From: Streptomyces sp. Je 1-332
GTDB taxonomy: Bacteria; Actinomycetota; Actinomycetes; Streptomycetales; Streptomycetaceae
Direction of reading: 5' to 3'
Assembly (NCBI RefSeq): GCF_040730185.1
Contig: NZ_CP160402.1
Coordinates: 7,998,001 to 8,062,000, forward strand
DNA: 64,000 bases
Under the pieces are notes generated by a model, which saw only the letters and a list, made by a program, of their open reading frames with translations, was not told where the DNA came from and did no database searches. Made by a program: the position numbers and the translations under genes. Shown here piece by piece: positions 18,439 through 27,413 of the stretch. Each line of letters begins with the position of its first letter. Position 1 is the first letter of the stretch.

Positions 18439-18996
18439 TCAGAGCAGGGTGAAGGTGTGGACCGCGCCGAGACTGGACACAGATCCGAGCCCCAGCGTGC
18501 AGGCGGTGATCTGGAGGGAGGGGGCGGTCATGGTCTCCACGAAGCTGTGGCCCTGGAGGTAGCCGCCGGTGACGGTGCCGGTGAAGGTGTTGGTGAAGAC
18601 GGCAGCGGCGAGGTTGGAGACGCGCTGGGCTGTGACGGTGCTGCTGTGACCGTTGCTCCAGTGGATGGTCCAGCTGACAGTCGCCGTGGAGAGCAGCTGC
18701 AGGCAGGACCGGCTGGTGGTGTTGGAGGAGTTGTGCGTCCCCCCGGTGATGGCGGCTGCGCCACCGGTGCCCACGCAGGGGCCGTAGGTCTGGTCGATCG
18801 TGCGGGTGCTGGAGGCAGTGGTGGAGGTGATGGGCGGGTCGTAGGTGGTGGTCGAGGTGCCGGTGCACGTAAGGGTGTCGAGAGCCTGCGTCGAGGCGTG
18901 GGCATCGGCATCGGCAGCCGTGGCCGGGGCGAGGGGGGCGAGCGCTGCCGCAGCAGCTATCACGGTGCTCGCCAACCATTTCGACGTTCTGCGCAT
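18439..18996 (-). CDS. Small secreted Thr/Ser-rich protein of unknown function
   Basis: 185 aa. ATG at 18996 with GAAAGGA upstream. Clear signal peptide (MRRTSKWLASTVIAAAAALA, then PLAPATAADA). The mature part is about one-quarter Thr/Ser, has four Cys in two likely pairs (C50-ish TCTG, PCVG, SCLQ, ACTL) and short beta-strand periodicity (TVSWTIHWSNGHSSTVTAQR, FTGTVTGGYLQGHSF). It looks like an extracellular beta-sandwich. I do not recognise the family. Stands alone, tail-to-tail with the flavoprotein gene. Confidence 0.75.
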   Translation of the reverse strand: MRRTSKWLASTVIAAAAALAPLAPATAADADAHASTQALDTLTCTGTSTTTYDPPITSTTASSTRTIDQTYGPCVGTGGAAAITGGTHNSSNTTSRSCLQLLSTATVSWTIHWSNGHSSTVTAQRVSNLAAAVFTNTFTGTVTGGYLQGHSFVETMTAPSLQITACTLGLGSVSSLGAVHTFTLL

Positions 18997-19306
18997 GAGC
19001 GGTCCTTTCGGGTGGGTCGGGCGAGGAACTCGCCCGGACAGCAGCGCACCGGTCCCCTTGGCGACGCGGGGACTTGGGTCCGGCGTGGGCCGGACGGACG
19101 GGCACCGCCCCACCACCTTCGGGGCATGGCCCACGCGCCCCAAGGGCGCGACAGTCGTCTGTGTGGGTGGTGGCAACACACCCCGTGCGAGCGCTCGGGC
19201 AGGGCTTGGAGAGCGCCCGACGGCGACGCGGTGAGCCGAGGATCTGACCAACACCTTCCGCCGGGTCGACGCGGAAAGGTCCGGCTCTCCTACGGGCGGT
19301 CCGCGG
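18997..19306. other. 310-nt intergenic region
   Basis: Upstream region of the secreted-protein gene. Only the likely ribosome site of that gene is visible; I see no other gene, repeat or terminator in it. Confidence 0.4.
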
Positions 19307-19588
19307 TCAGGCCGGGTCGTTGCCTGCTGCCCTCAGCTTCGTCTCCACCGCTGCCTCGACCTCCTGCCGGGCAACACCCTGCTCGGCCGCATGCTCAGCG
19401 ATCGCGTTTTGGGCGTCGCGGGCCAGGTCGCGCCACGCGCGCCACGCCGTCTCGTAGGTCTTCTTCTGCGAATCGGACCACTGCGCGGTGGCCGGTGGGC
19501 CGTACTCTCCCCGCAATCCAAGGACCTCGCGGTGCGCCGCGTCCGCAGCCTGCTGTCTTTCGGCCAGTTCATCCAGTGTGTGCGCCAC
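19307..19588 (-). CDS. Small hypothetical protein (coiled-coil-like)
   Basis: 93 aa, charged and Ala/Glu-rich, predicted almost wholly helical (ELAERQQAADAAHREVLGLR; RDAQNAIAEHAAEQ). One aromatic cluster WSDSQKKTYETAWRAWRDLA sits mid-protein. No signal or membrane segment. Resembles small conserved Streptomyces proteins of unknown function. Coding rests on codon bias and length only. Confidence 0.6.
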   Translation of the reverse strand: MAHTLDELAERQQAADAAHREVLGLRGEYGPPATAQWSDSQKKTYETAWRAWRDLARDAQNAIAEHAAEQGVARQEVEAAVETKLRAAGNDPA

Positions 19589-19696
19589 CGGCGAATGCTA
19601 AGCAAAAGCGACATATCCCCAGACGTGCCGCGCGGGGGACGAGGAAAGTGTCATCGATGGGGCGCCGGAGTACCAGGCAGCTCCATCGCCGATGGG

Positions 19697-20443
19697 TCAC
19701 AGCCGCGACCTCAGCACGTCGACCTCACAGCCCGGCGCGAACGGGTCGAAGCCGTGCTCGACCAGCCAGCGAACCGCGAGCAGACTACGCACCGACCACC
19801 ACGCGTGGATCACGTCGAGGTCGACGTCGGAGCCGTAGCCGGCGATGACGTCGCCCAGGTGCTCTTCGTGTCCCAGCGTGTATGTGGCGAGGTCGAACAA
19901 GGCGTCACCCTGGCCCGCCTCGGACCAGTCGATGATTCCGGTGATCTCATCGCCGTCGATGAACACGTGGGCGATCTGCAGGTCGCCGTGCGTGAACATC
20001 GGAGTCCACGGGCGGAACGCGGCCTGTGCGACTTGGCGGTTACGGGCGACCAGGTCGGCGGGCAGGACGCCGTTCGTCACGAGCCACTCGCCCTCGCTGT
20101 CGAGCTCCGCCGCCAGCTTGTCGAGATCCCGGCCGGCCCGGCCGGGCCATGGCGGCAACGGCGCGTCGTGCAACTTCCGGATGGCGGCACCTGCCGTGGC
20201 CCACGCCGCCGGCGGCGCGGTCACCGACTCGCCGAGACGGCCGAGCGTCTTTCCCGGGACCGCGGCGATCGCTACAGCGGGGGGCTTGCGCCACACGATA
20301 TCCGGGGTCGGGACCGGCGCCAGGGACATCGCTTCGACCTCGCGATCGATGCGCGCTTGATCGGCGTCCACCTTCAGGAACACGTCGCCGACGCGCAGCG
20401 TCGCGCGCTCGGAGTGAGCGACGACGACCTCGACTTCATCCAT
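19697..20443 (-). CDS. Aminoglycoside phosphotransferase-family kinase
   Basis: 248 aa from ATG at 20443. Shows the APH catalytic loop FTHGDLQIAHVFIDGDEITG with the HGD...N-like segment (His in place of Asn), and the metal-binding IIDWSEAGQG. N-terminal lobe has a Lys in VFLKVD. Homologues phosphorylate aminoglycosides, macrolides or choline-like substrates; most stand-alone chromosomal copies have unknown substrates. The canonical HGDLxxxN position reads H (QIAHVF), so activity should be checked before calling it a resistance gene. Confidence 0.85.
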   Translation of the reverse strand: MDEVEVVVAHSERATLRVGDVFLKVDADQARIDREVEAMSLAPVPTPDIVWRKPPAVAIAAVPGKTLGRLGESVTAPPAAWATAGAAIRKLHDAPLPPWPGRAGRDLDKLAAELDSEGEWLVTNGVLPADLVARNRQVAQAAFRPWTPMFTHGDLQIAHVFIDGDEITGIIDWSEAGQGDALFDLATYTLGHEEHLGDVIAGYGSDVDLDVIHAWWSVRSLLAVRWLVEHGFDPFAPGCEVDVLRSRL

Positions 20444-20575
20444 GGCGACCACTATCCCGGATGACTGCCCGTGGGTGCCGGGGAATATCGCGGGACGCAG
20501 CGCACCCCGCGAACTCCGGTGCTGGCGGCCCAACTAGGGTGTGGCGCGAATGTCCGTGATCGGATCGGAGCTGCC

Positions 20576-20950
20576 ATGCCCCTGCAGATGAAGTTGAGCG
20601 CCATCACGCTCGACTGTCCCGATCCGATGGCTCTGGCGGAGTTCTATCAGCAGGCCACGGGTCTCGAACTCCACCCGAAGTCAGATGACGAGTTCGCCGG
20701 CCTCAACGGCGAGGACGGACTCCTCGTCGGCTTCCAGCGGGTCGCGGACTACCGGGCTCCGAGCTGGCCCGACCAGATCGTTCCGCAGCAGCTTCACATC
20801 TGTTTCAAGGTCGGGGACGACCTGGACGGGGCCGAGGCCCGGCTGCTCGAGTTGGGGGCGGGCAAGCCCGAGCACCAGCCTCACGGCACCAAGGCGCGGG
20901 TTTTCACAGATCCGGCCGGGCACCCCTTCTGTGTGGTCAGAGGCAGATAG
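20576..20950 (+). CDS. VOC (glyoxalase/bleomycin-resistance fold) protein
   Basis: 124 aa from ATG at 20576. Typical single-VOC layout: LSAITLDCPDPMALAEFYQQ at the start, HICFKVGDDLDGAEARLLELG mid-protein and FTDPAGHPFCVV at the end. Metal-site candidates are the His in LHICF and the terminal acidic positions. The family ranges from dioxygenases to antibiotic-binding proteins; the substrate cannot be told. Tail-to-tail with the flavoprotein gene, only 10 nt apart. Confidence 0.88.
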   Translation: MPLQMKLSAITLDCPDPMALAEFYQQATGLELHPKSDDEFAGLNGEDGLLVGFQRVADYRAPSWPDQIVPQQLHICFKVGDDLDGAEARLLELGAGKPEHQPHGTKARVFTDPAGHPFCVVRGR

Positions 20951-20960
20951 TTCATGTAGT

Positions 20961-22148
20961 TCATGCAGGGGGCGCCAAGTCGAGGAATTCCCAGTGAGCT
21001 TGGGGCTGTGCGTCGCTGAGCCACTTCCCGCAGTTCTGCAGGACCGTGGGGCTTGAGGTGATGTGCTGCGTACCCGTGTTGAGATCGCGCAGGAATCGGT
21101 CGATCGGACCGCGCCGGATCGCCGCCGTCCCGGCCCATCGATGCACCGTCCGGCCCACTTCCTGCACGGTCCACGTCGTGTGGTTGAGCGCCAGCCTGAG
21201 TAGTGTGTCCTGCTCGGTACTCGGCAACTCGCCCGCGTCAAGGGCGACTTCGATGCCCCGCCAGACCTCCATCGCCCACGCCCGCGCGGAACGAAGCTTT
21301 GCTTCGGCGCTCGCGTACTCCGCGTGGAACTGCGCGGTGTCGACGGCGGCGTTACGTGTGCCGGACTTGGCCGCGGCGACCAACTTCAGTTCGTCGAGCA
21401 GGCGCCGCCCGACACCGAGCGCCCAGCCCGTGTGCCCGATGGCGGACATGTTGACCAGGCCGATGCGGTAGATCGCCCCGCCGTTGGTCGGGTTCGTCGT
21501 CGTGGCGACATACGTGTGCGTGGCGGGCACGTGCACGTCGGTGCAGTGGTAGTCGATGCTGTGTGTCGCACGCAGCCCCAGCACATCCCAGTTGTCGACG
21601 AGTTCCACCTGCGGTTTCGGCATGGCAAGGACCCGCAGCTCATCCGTGCCCTCGACCTGGACCGCACTGTGGATGTGGGTGGCGTGCGCCATCCCGGAGG
21701 CGAACTGCCAACTGCCGCTCACCAGATAGCCGCCCTCCACCGGGACCGCCCGGCCGGGCCGGGTGCCATGCCCTGCCAGTAACGCGTGGTCCCCGCCCGC
21801 GACATCCGGGAACAAGTCGGCCGCCGCAGCGGCATCGACGTAAGCCGCGGTGGTGCCTGTCATCAGCTGGAGCGCCATCATCGTCCACCCGGCCGTGGCG
21901 TCGTGGTGGCTGAGCCGCTCGACTGTCTCTATCAGTTGGCGCGGGGAGAACTCGTAGCCGCCGAGGTTCTGCGGCAGTGCGGCCCTCACGATCCCGGCAC
22001 CCAGCAGTGCCCGCGCGGTGTCCTCGGTGAGTCTGCCGAGTTCCTCGGCGGTCTCCGCGTCCGCGTCGACCGCCCCGCCGAGTACGTCGATTCGCTCGAG
22101 CAGCGCGGGAAATTCCGGGCTGACGTGCAATCCGGCCGAGACCGTCAT
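20961..22148 (-). CDS. Acyl-CoA dehydrogenase-fold flavoprotein (group D monooxygenase-like)
   Basis: 395 aa. Three-domain ACAD layout: N-terminal helices with RAALPQNLGGYEFSPRQLIE, the beta domain (GYLVSGSWQFASGMAHATHI), and C-terminal helices with RTVHRWAGTAAIRRGPIDRF and RDLNTGTQHI. The SGSWQFASG and DRFLRDLNT-type motifs are closest to HsaA/DszC-like two-component flavin monooxygenases rather than true acyl-CoA dehydrogenases, and no catalytic Glu base stands out. A partner flavin reductase is not encoded nearby. The substrate is unknown. Confidence 0.85.
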   Translation of the reverse strand: MTVSAGLHVSPEFPALLERIDVLGGAVDADAETAEELGRLTEDTARALLGAGIVRAALPQNLGGYEFSPRQLIETVERLSHHDATAGWTMMALQLMTGTTAAYVDAAAAADLFPDVAGGDHALLAGHGTRPGRAVPVEGGYLVSGSWQFASGMAHATHIHSAVQVEGTDELRVLAMPKPQVELVDNWDVLGLRATHSIDYHCTDVHVPATHTYVATTTNPTNGGAIYRIGLVNMSAIGHTGWALGVGRRLLDELKLVAAAKSGTRNAAVDTAQFHAEYASAEAKLRSARAWAMEVWRGIEVALDAGELPSTEQDTLLRLALNHTTWTVQEVGRTVHRWAGTAAIRRGPIDRFLRDLNTGTQHITSSPTVLQNCGKWLSDAQPQAHWEFLDLAPPA

Positions 22149-22330
22149 GGATGATCGCTCCTCGCAACTAGCGCCGCCGTTCCTGCATTCCTAGGGGGGA
22201 CGCGCTGTGGACTTGGCGCGGTTCTCCGGATGCGCTCCGGCCCGGACGGTCCCGGAAAACCGTTGGGCGGGCCACGGCGGCCACTGCTAGTCTGCCCGCG
22301 GCCGTGCGAGAGAACGAGGAGGTGGTACCC

Positions 22331-22384
22331 GTGAACGCAGTATCGACATGGGTGCTCCCCTCCGGGGTCACGGCCGGGCGATAG
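22331..22384 (+). promoter_or_regulatory. Short upstream reading frame (17 aa) before the hydrolase gene
   Basis: GTG at 22331 preceded by the strong ribosome site GAGGAGGTGG; the frame encodes MNAVSTWVLPSGVTAGR and stops at TAG, 45 nt before the ATG of the hydrolase. A hairpin (CGGGAG...CTCCCG, about 22391-22418) lies between it and the gene's own ribosome site. The arrangement suggests translational control or an attenuator. Function is inferred only. Confidence 0.45.
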
Positions 22385-22429
22385 GTCGTCCGGGAGCGCC
22401 GCTCAAGCGCACTCCCGAAAGGCACGACC

Positions 22430-23167
22430 ATGCACTTCACTTCAGAACAACGCCTCGACGACGGTGTACTCGAACGCGAATTCACCCTCGGCGAGATCCC
22501 AGGCATGGAGATCCCCGGCACCCTGTGGACGCCTGATGCCGCAGGACCCGCCCCGCTGATCCTGATGGCCCACAACAACGGCCTGCCCAAGCGGGAACCG
22601 CGGCTGGTGGCCCGAGCCCGGCACTGCGCGGCGTACGGCTATGCGGTGGCGACCATCGACGCCGCAGGGTGCGGCGACCGGCCCCGATCCGCCGCCGACG
22701 AGCAGGTGCGCGCCGAGCTGCGCCGGGCGATGCAGGCCGGCGAGCCGGTCGACGAGATCTTCGAGTCCTTCATCGGCCCGCTGGTCGACAAGGCGGTCCC
22801 GGATTGGCAGACCACTCTGGACGCCCTCTCCTCACTGCCCGAGATCGGCGGCCAGGTCGGGTACTCGGGGTGGACTGCCCTCGGTATTCGCCTCGCGGCG
22901 GTCGAGCCGCGCATCGCGGCCGCCGGTTTCTTCGCCGGCGGTTATGTGCCCCGGGCTCAGCGCGAGGAGGCCCGGCAGATCACCATTCCGCTGCTGCTCC
23001 TGCTGCAGTGGGACGACGAAGGCAACCCCCGGCAGCGGGCCCTGGACCTGTTCGAGGCGTTCGGCAGCAAGGAGAAGACGCTGCACGCCAACCTGGGCGG
23101 GCACACCGGGACCCCGTGGTTCGAGGCGGACGACGGGAACCGCTTCTTCGGCCGGCACCTGAACTGA
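22430..23167 (+). CDS. Dienelactone-hydrolase-like alpha/beta hydrolase
   Basis: 245 aa, ATG at 22430 with GAAAGG upstream. Alpha/beta-hydrolase features: LILMAHNNGLPKREP after strand 3 (oxyanion region), nucleophile elbow VGYSGWTALG with Ser near residue 145, WDDEG for the acid, and NLGGHTGTPWF providing the His near 230. Cytoplasmic. The elbow lacks the usual second Gly spacing (GYSGW rather than GxSxG). The substrate is unknown. Followed by a strong terminator. Confidence 0.85.
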   Translation: MHFTSEQRLDDGVLEREFTLGEIPGMEIPGTLWTPDAAGPAPLILMAHNNGLPKREPRLVARARHCAAYGYAVATIDAAGCGDRPRSAADEQVRAELRRAMQAGEPVDEIFESFIGPLVDKAVPDWQTTLDALSSLPEIGGQVGYSGWTALGIRLAAVEPRIAAAGFFAGGYVPRAQREEARQITIPLLLLLQWDDEGNPRQRALDLFEAFGSKEKTLHANLGGHTGTPWFEADDGNRFFGRHLN

Positions 23168-23173
23168 CGTGAC

Positions 23174-23215
23174 GCCGTCATGGAGGACAGGCCTCGGCCT
23201 GTCCTCCATGACGGC
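23174..23215. terminator. Bidirectional intrinsic terminator
   Basis: Perfect 19-bp stem (GCCGTCATGGAGGACAGGC and complement) with a CTCG loop, between the convergent hydrolase and debranching-enzyme-like genes. Confidence 0.85.
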
Positions 23216-23257
23216 GGCGAACGCGCCCGCCAACAACTGCGACGAACGCCCCCGCCG

Positions 23258-25234
23258 CTACGACGACGTGTTGCTCAGTGCCGTGAGAACGGCCAGCGGC
23301 GTCGCCGCTGCCCATGCCTGCGGGGAGCAGGAGTGGGGGTAGGGGACCGGCCGCTCGTGCTGGGCGCGCTCGTATCCCGCCATCACCTCGGGCAAACGGT
23401 GGTCCTGGTGCGCCGACGCGGCCACCAGCCCCTGCGCGACCGCCCGTGCCTCGTCGGCGAGCCCGCAGCGGGCGAGACCGAGCAGGACGACCGCGGTGTC
23501 GTGGGGCCAGCAGCTGCCCCGGTGGTAGGAGAGCGGGTGGTATCCGGGCTGCCCCGAGGCCAGCGTCCGGATGGCCCACCCGGTGAAGAAGTCGGGCTGC
23601 AGCAGGCGTTGGCCCACGCGGCGGGCCTGCGACGCGTCGAGGATGCCGGACCACAGGAGGTGACCGGCGTCGGAAGCCAGCGAGTCGACGTGCCTGCCCT
23701 CGCCGTCCAGTGCGAGAGCGGGGAAGTCGGCCTCGGCCATCCAGAAGTCGCGTACGAAGCGCACGCGCAGCTGAGCCGCCGTCTCCTCGAGCCGGTCGGC
23801 GAAGGCAGCGTCGTTCCACAGGGAGCGGGCGAGGCGTGCCGTGCGTACCAGCGCGTCGTAGGCGTAGCCCTGGGCCTCGGCGACGGCGATCGGCCCTTCG
23901 GCCTGGGTGCCGTCGAGGAAGCAGATCGCCCCCGCGGAGTCCTTCCAGTTCTGGTTGACCAGGCCCCGCGGATCGGGTGAGTAGACCAGATAGCCGCGGT
24001 CGTCCAGACCACCGTCCCGGAACATCCAGGCGACGGCGGCCCGTGCCTGCTCCTCCAGGCGCTGTGCGAGCGTGTGGTCGCCGGTGGCCTGCGTGTAGCT
24101 GTCCAGGAGCACCAGGAAGAGCGGGGTGGAGTCCACCGAGCCGTAGTAACGGCCGTACGGCACCTGGCGGAAGTGGGCCAGCTCGCCGTGCCGTATCTCA
24201 TGGACGATGCGGCCCGGCTGCTCGTTGCGGAACGCGTCGTACTCCGTGCCCTGCGTCGCGGCGAGCGCGCTGAGCGTGCCCGCGGCCAGCTGCGGCCGGT
24301 AGGGGAGTGCGAAGAGCGAGGTGAGCAGTGAGTCGCGCCCGTAGAGCGACAGGAACCAGGGCACTCCGGCGCCTGGCAGGCGCACGCTCTCCCCGTCCGG
24401 CCCGGGAGCGGACACCTGGAGCGAGGCCAGGTCGCTGAGCCCACGGGCGCAGGCGGCGGCGAGCCCGTCGGGAGCGTCGGACGGCATCGGCAGTGGAGCA
24501 CCGACGAACGCCGCCCGCTCGGCGGCCAGGTCGGCCGCCGCCCGGGAAGGCGTGATGGGCGCGGTCGGCGCGGCGGATTCCGGCGCACCGGGCGCGTGTG
24601 CCGCGGCCGACAGGAGCAGTTGCGCGCTGCCGTGAGCGGGCAGATCGATGTGCCATTCCAGCCGGTGGGCGGTGTTGGCCCGCGACGGCCCCAAGGGCTC
24701 TTCGGGTCGCACCGCCGTGGGGGCAGGGGTCGCGGACACCGTGGTCCTGGCGACCCAGTCCGCCCGCTCGTAGACGAAGGCGACACCGTCGGGCAGGACA
24801 GTCGCGGTGCGCCGGGCACCGTCCTTGGCGTAGTCCCGCTTGTCGGACCGCAGTTCGAGCTGATCGGCGAAGTCGGCGTCCACGGTCAGGCCGAGGACGG
24901 CCGTGGTGGGGGACGGGCGGTTGTTGACCAGTTGGATACGTTCCGTCAGAACCCCTGGAGCCGGGGCCTGTTCGCGGAAGACGGTGTAGGCCGGGGGCTC
25001 GTCGCGGGTGCCCGGCGGGGTGAGCACACACTGGGCTGACGTCTCGCCCGCGGACGGGGTGAGCACGAGGGGAGTGGCGCCGTCGACCGTCAGGGTCCAC
25101 CGGCTCACATGGCGTGCGTCGCGGTGGAAGAACCCGTCGGGCGATGAACCGCTGCGGCCGGTGAGACCGCCGTCGGCGCCGAGCACGGCGAAGGTTCCAG
25201 AGTGGATCAAGGTGGTGTCCGCTGCGCCGTTCAC
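23258..25234 (-). CDS. Glycogen-debranching-enzyme-like (amylo-alpha-1,6-glucosidase family) glycosidase
   Basis: 658 aa. GTG at 25234 overlaps the upstream stop (GTGA), giving an N-terminus VNGAADTTLIHSGTFAVLG. Residues 1-200 match the N-terminal glycogen debranching domain (GFFHRDARHVSRWTLTVDG). The remaining (alpha/alpha)6 barrel contains PWFLSLYGRDSLLTSL, VNQNWKDSAGAI, GRHVDSLASDAGHLLWSGI and SYHRGSCWPHDTA, which hold the acidic catalytic residues of this clan. No signal peptide, so it acts inside the cell. Last gene of the coupled minus-strand sugar operon; the glycan is unknown. Confidence 0.88.
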   Translation of the reverse strand: MNGAADTTLIHSGTFAVLGADGGLTGRSGSSPDGFFHRDARHVSRWTLTVDGATPLVLTPSAGETSAQCVLTPPGTRDEPPAYTVFREQAPAPGVLTERIQLVNNRPSPTTAVLGLTVDADFADQLELRSDKRDYAKDGARRTATVLPDGVAFVYERADWVARTTVSATPAPTAVRPEEPLGPSRANTAHRLEWHIDLPAHGSAQLLLSAAAHAPGAPESAAPTAPITPSRAAADLAAERAAFVGAPLPMPSDAPDGLAAACARGLSDLASLQVSAPGPDGESVRLPGAGVPWFLSLYGRDSLLTSLFALPYRPQLAAGTLSALAATQGTEYDAFRNEQPGRIVHEIRHGELAHFRQVPYGRYYGSVDSTPLFLVLLDSYTQATGDHTLAQRLEEQARAAVAWMFRDGGLDDRGYLVYSPDPRGLVNQNWKDSAGAICFLDGTQAEGPIAVAEAQGYAYDALVRTARLARSLWNDAAFADRLEETAAQLRVRFVRDFWMAEADFPALALDGEGRHVDSLASDAGHLLWSGILDASQARRVGQRLLQPDFFTGWAIRTLASGQPGYHPLSYHRGSCWPHDTAVVLLGLARCGLADEARAVAQGLVAASAHQDHRLPEVMAGYERAQHERPVPYPHSCSPQAWAAATPLAVLTALSNTSS

Positions 25235-26616
25235 GTACGCGCTCCGTTCGAAGGGCTTTCGGGGCCGGGGCCCGCGGAGCGCCGGCCGGCCAGCAGGTCG
25301 AGGGTGAGGGCCGCGGTCCATCCGAAGTCGCGGGTGCCGCGGGCCTGGGCGGTGACCGGGTCCACGTACTCGGCGAAGCCACTCGCACCCGCCGCGCCGA
25401 GCATGGCCGTGCGCAGCGTGTCCGCCGCGCGGAGTTGTCCGTACTGGCGCAGGCCGCGCTCAAGGAGCCAGTTGGTGTTGAACCACGCCGGTCCCCGCCA
25501 GTAACGGGACGGGTCGAAGGCACGCCCGTCGAAGTCGTACGACGGCAGCATGGGCACCGCGCCGAGCCGGAAGCCGGGGCCGCCTGCCGTGGTGAGCAGG
25601 GCGTCGACGATGTGCTGGGGGAGTGCGGGCACGATCAGCGGCACGAGCCCGGCGATGCTGCGCTCGGCGATGAGCTCGCCGCCCACCAGGTCGCGGTTGA
25701 GGAACATGCCGTCGGCGGGCGACCAGAGCCGCTCGACCAGCGCGGCCGTCAGGCGCGCCGCCCGCTCCTCGTGCGGAGCCGGGTCCGCACCGATCTCGGC
25801 GGCGATCTTGGCGAGGGCGTGTTCCGAGACGATCAGCAGCGCGTTGACGCAAGGGTCCTCGACGGCGAAGGCGTGGTCGCTGCCCGCATCCGCGTAGCCG
25901 CTGTCCCGGTAGTCGGTGGCGAGGCGCACATAGCGCCCGTAATCCAGGTCGGTGGGACGTTCCGCGGGCTGACCGTGGTCGAGATCGGCGCGCCGGTAGG
26001 AGCCCGCGGCGACGGGGTCGACGCGCGCCAACGGGCCGTCCCAGCAAGGGCTGTTGTCCATGCCGGGCTCCCATGGGTGCACCATGGCGGCAAGCCCCCC
26101 GCGGCCGAGGTCGCGCGGCCCCGTCAGGTAGTCGTGCCAGGCGGCGAGCCGGCCGTACAGGCGGGGCAGAAAGCCGCGGCGGCGCGAGGCCTGGGGGTCG
26201 GCTTCGTGGACGAGCCAGGCGGCCATGGCGTGGACCGGCGGCTGCACGATGCCGGAGGTCTCGGTGTGGGTGGGGGCTCCGGCGGCGGCGCCGGCCGTGG
26301 AGGAGCGCCAGAAGTCGGGGCTGGGGAAATAGGCGTCCAGCGGCACCTGCGGATTGAAGACGATGTGGGGAACGCGTCCGTCGGCCCACTGGGCGCCCAG
26401 CAGGCTCTCCAGCTCGCGCTGGGCCCTGCGTACGGAGAGGTGGCGCAGGCCGATCGCGATGAACGCCGAGTCCCAGCTCCACTGGTGCGGGTACAGCCCG
26501 CGGGAGGGGACGGTGGAGATGCCGGTCCAGTTGCGGAGCAGGACCCGTGCCGCGCCGCGCCGAAGGGTCAGGTCATCGGCGGCGGCGGGCACGGGAGTTT
26601 CGAGCAGCGAGGTCAC
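25231..26616 (-). CDS. GH63/MGH1-like intracellular glycosidase
   Basis: 461 aa. GTG at 26616 overlaps the isomerase stop (GTGA). (alpha/alpha)6-barrel signature of the mannosyl-oligosaccharide-glucosidase type: LYPHQWSWDSAFIAIGLRHL near residue 40, MDNSPCWDGPL, YWRGPAWFNTNWLLERGL and ARGTRDFGWTAAL near the end. Catalytic acids are expected in WSWDS and the C-terminal segment. No export signal. The coupling to another alpha-clan glycosidase and an isomerase/epimerase suggests stepwise breakdown of an imported oligosaccharide. Confidence 0.85.
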   Translation of the reverse strand: MTSLLETPVPAAADDLTLRRGAARVLLRNWTGISTVPSRGLYPHQWSWDSAFIAIGLRHLSVRRAQRELESLLGAQWADGRVPHIVFNPQVPLDAYFPSPDFWRSSTAGAAAGAPTHTETSGIVQPPVHAMAAWLVHEADPQASRRRGFLPRLYGRLAAWHDYLTGPRDLGRGGLAAMVHPWEPGMDNSPCWDGPLARVDPVAAGSYRRADLDHGQPAERPTDLDYGRYVRLATDYRDSGYADAGSDHAFAVEDPCVNALLIVSEHALAKIAAEIGADPAPHEERAARLTAALVERLWSPADGMFLNRDLVGGELIAERSIAGLVPLIVPALPQHIVDALLTTAGGPGFRLGAVPMLPSYDFDGRAFDPSRYWRGPAWFNTNWLLERGLRQYGQLRAADTLRTAMLGAAGASGFAEYVDPVTAQARGTRDFGWTAALTLDLLAGRRSAGPGPESPSNGART

Positions 26617-27413
26617 GCGCCGGACCTCCGCAGGAACGCGGGGATGGAGCGCACCGCCTGGACGGGGTCGCCGGTCAGCCGGCACTCGGCGGCGAGGTAG
26701 CCGTCGAAGCCGATGGTGTGCAGGGCGCCGAGCCATGCGGGCCAGTCGAGGTGACCGGCGCCGGGCTGGAACCGGTTGGAGTCGCTGACCTGCGCGTGCC
26801 CGATGTAGGGGGCGACGGCGAGGATGGCCGCGGCGGGGTCGGCCTCCTCGATGTTCATGTGGTAGCTGTCGATGCCGATGCGCACGGAGTCGAGGCCCAC
26901 AGTGCGGATCAGGTCCGCCGCCTGGTCGAGGCGGTTGACCATGTGGTCCTCGTAGCGGTTGAGGGGCTCCAGGTACAGGGTGACGCCCTCGGCGCGCGCG
27001 TGTTCGCCGAGCTCGCCCAGCCCTTCGAGGAGCACATCGCGGTCCTGCTGCTCGGAGCGGGGCGGCTCGAAGGGAGGCAGGCGGCGCGAGAACATGCCGT
27101 ACGAGGCCGGTGTCTGCACGCCGAGCGCGCCGATCTCGGCTGCCACGCTGAGCTGCGACTTCATCTGTGCCAGCGCGTCGCGCCGCAGGTCGTCGTCGAA
27201 CGCGGCGAAGAAGTGGAGCATGTCGACGCAGACGGTCGGCATGACCACTCCGTCGGCGAGGGCCTGCTTCAGCTCGGGAAGCCGGTCACGGAAGTGGAAG
27301 TCGCCCTTGGAGCGCAGCTCGACCGCGTCGTAGCCGGCGTCCTGCGCGAACGCCCACTTCTCCTGGAGTGTGTCGCCCGGGAGAAGCTGTTCCTGGCAGG
27401 CGGTTTTCAGCAT
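26613..27413 (-). CDS. Sugar phosphate isomerase/epimerase-family TIM barrel
   Basis: 266 aa. Xylose-isomerase-like TIM barrel: GYDAVELRSKG near the N-terminus, VEPLNRYEDHMVNRLDQA (read as YLEPLNRYEDH) with the metal-binding Glu, VRIGIDSYHMNIEE with Asp/His, and HAQVSDSNRFQPGAGHLDW with the last ligands, then AAECRL. Metal-dependent epimerase, isomerase or 3-keto-sugar lyase activities all occur in this family. First gene of the coupled operon with two glycosidases. With the Gfo/Idh/MocA gene in the locus, 3-keto chemistry is possible (inference). Confidence 0.88.
   Translation of the reverse strand: MLKTACQEQLLPGDTLQEKWAFAQDAGYDAVELRSKGDFHFRDRLPELKQALADGVVMPTVCVDMLHFFAAFDDDLRRDALAQMKSQLSVAAEIGALGVQTPASYGMFSRRLPPFEPPRSEQQDRDVLLEGLGELGEHARAEGVTLYLEPLNRYEDHMVNRLDQAADLIRTVGLDSVRIGIDSYHMNIEEADPAAAILAVAPYIGHAQVSDSNRFQPGAGHLDWPAWLGALHTIGFDGYLAAECRLTGDPVQAVRSIPAFLRRSGA

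Noticed and set aside
17207..19105. Minus-strand open frame of 632 codons
   Set aside because: It spans the antisense of the FAD enzyme and runs out of frame through the secreted-protein gene; no coherent domain.
19697..20443. Aminoglycoside resistance gene
   Set aside because: The catalytic loop lacks the canonical Asn position and there is no cluster or mobile context; kept as a kinase of unknown substrate.
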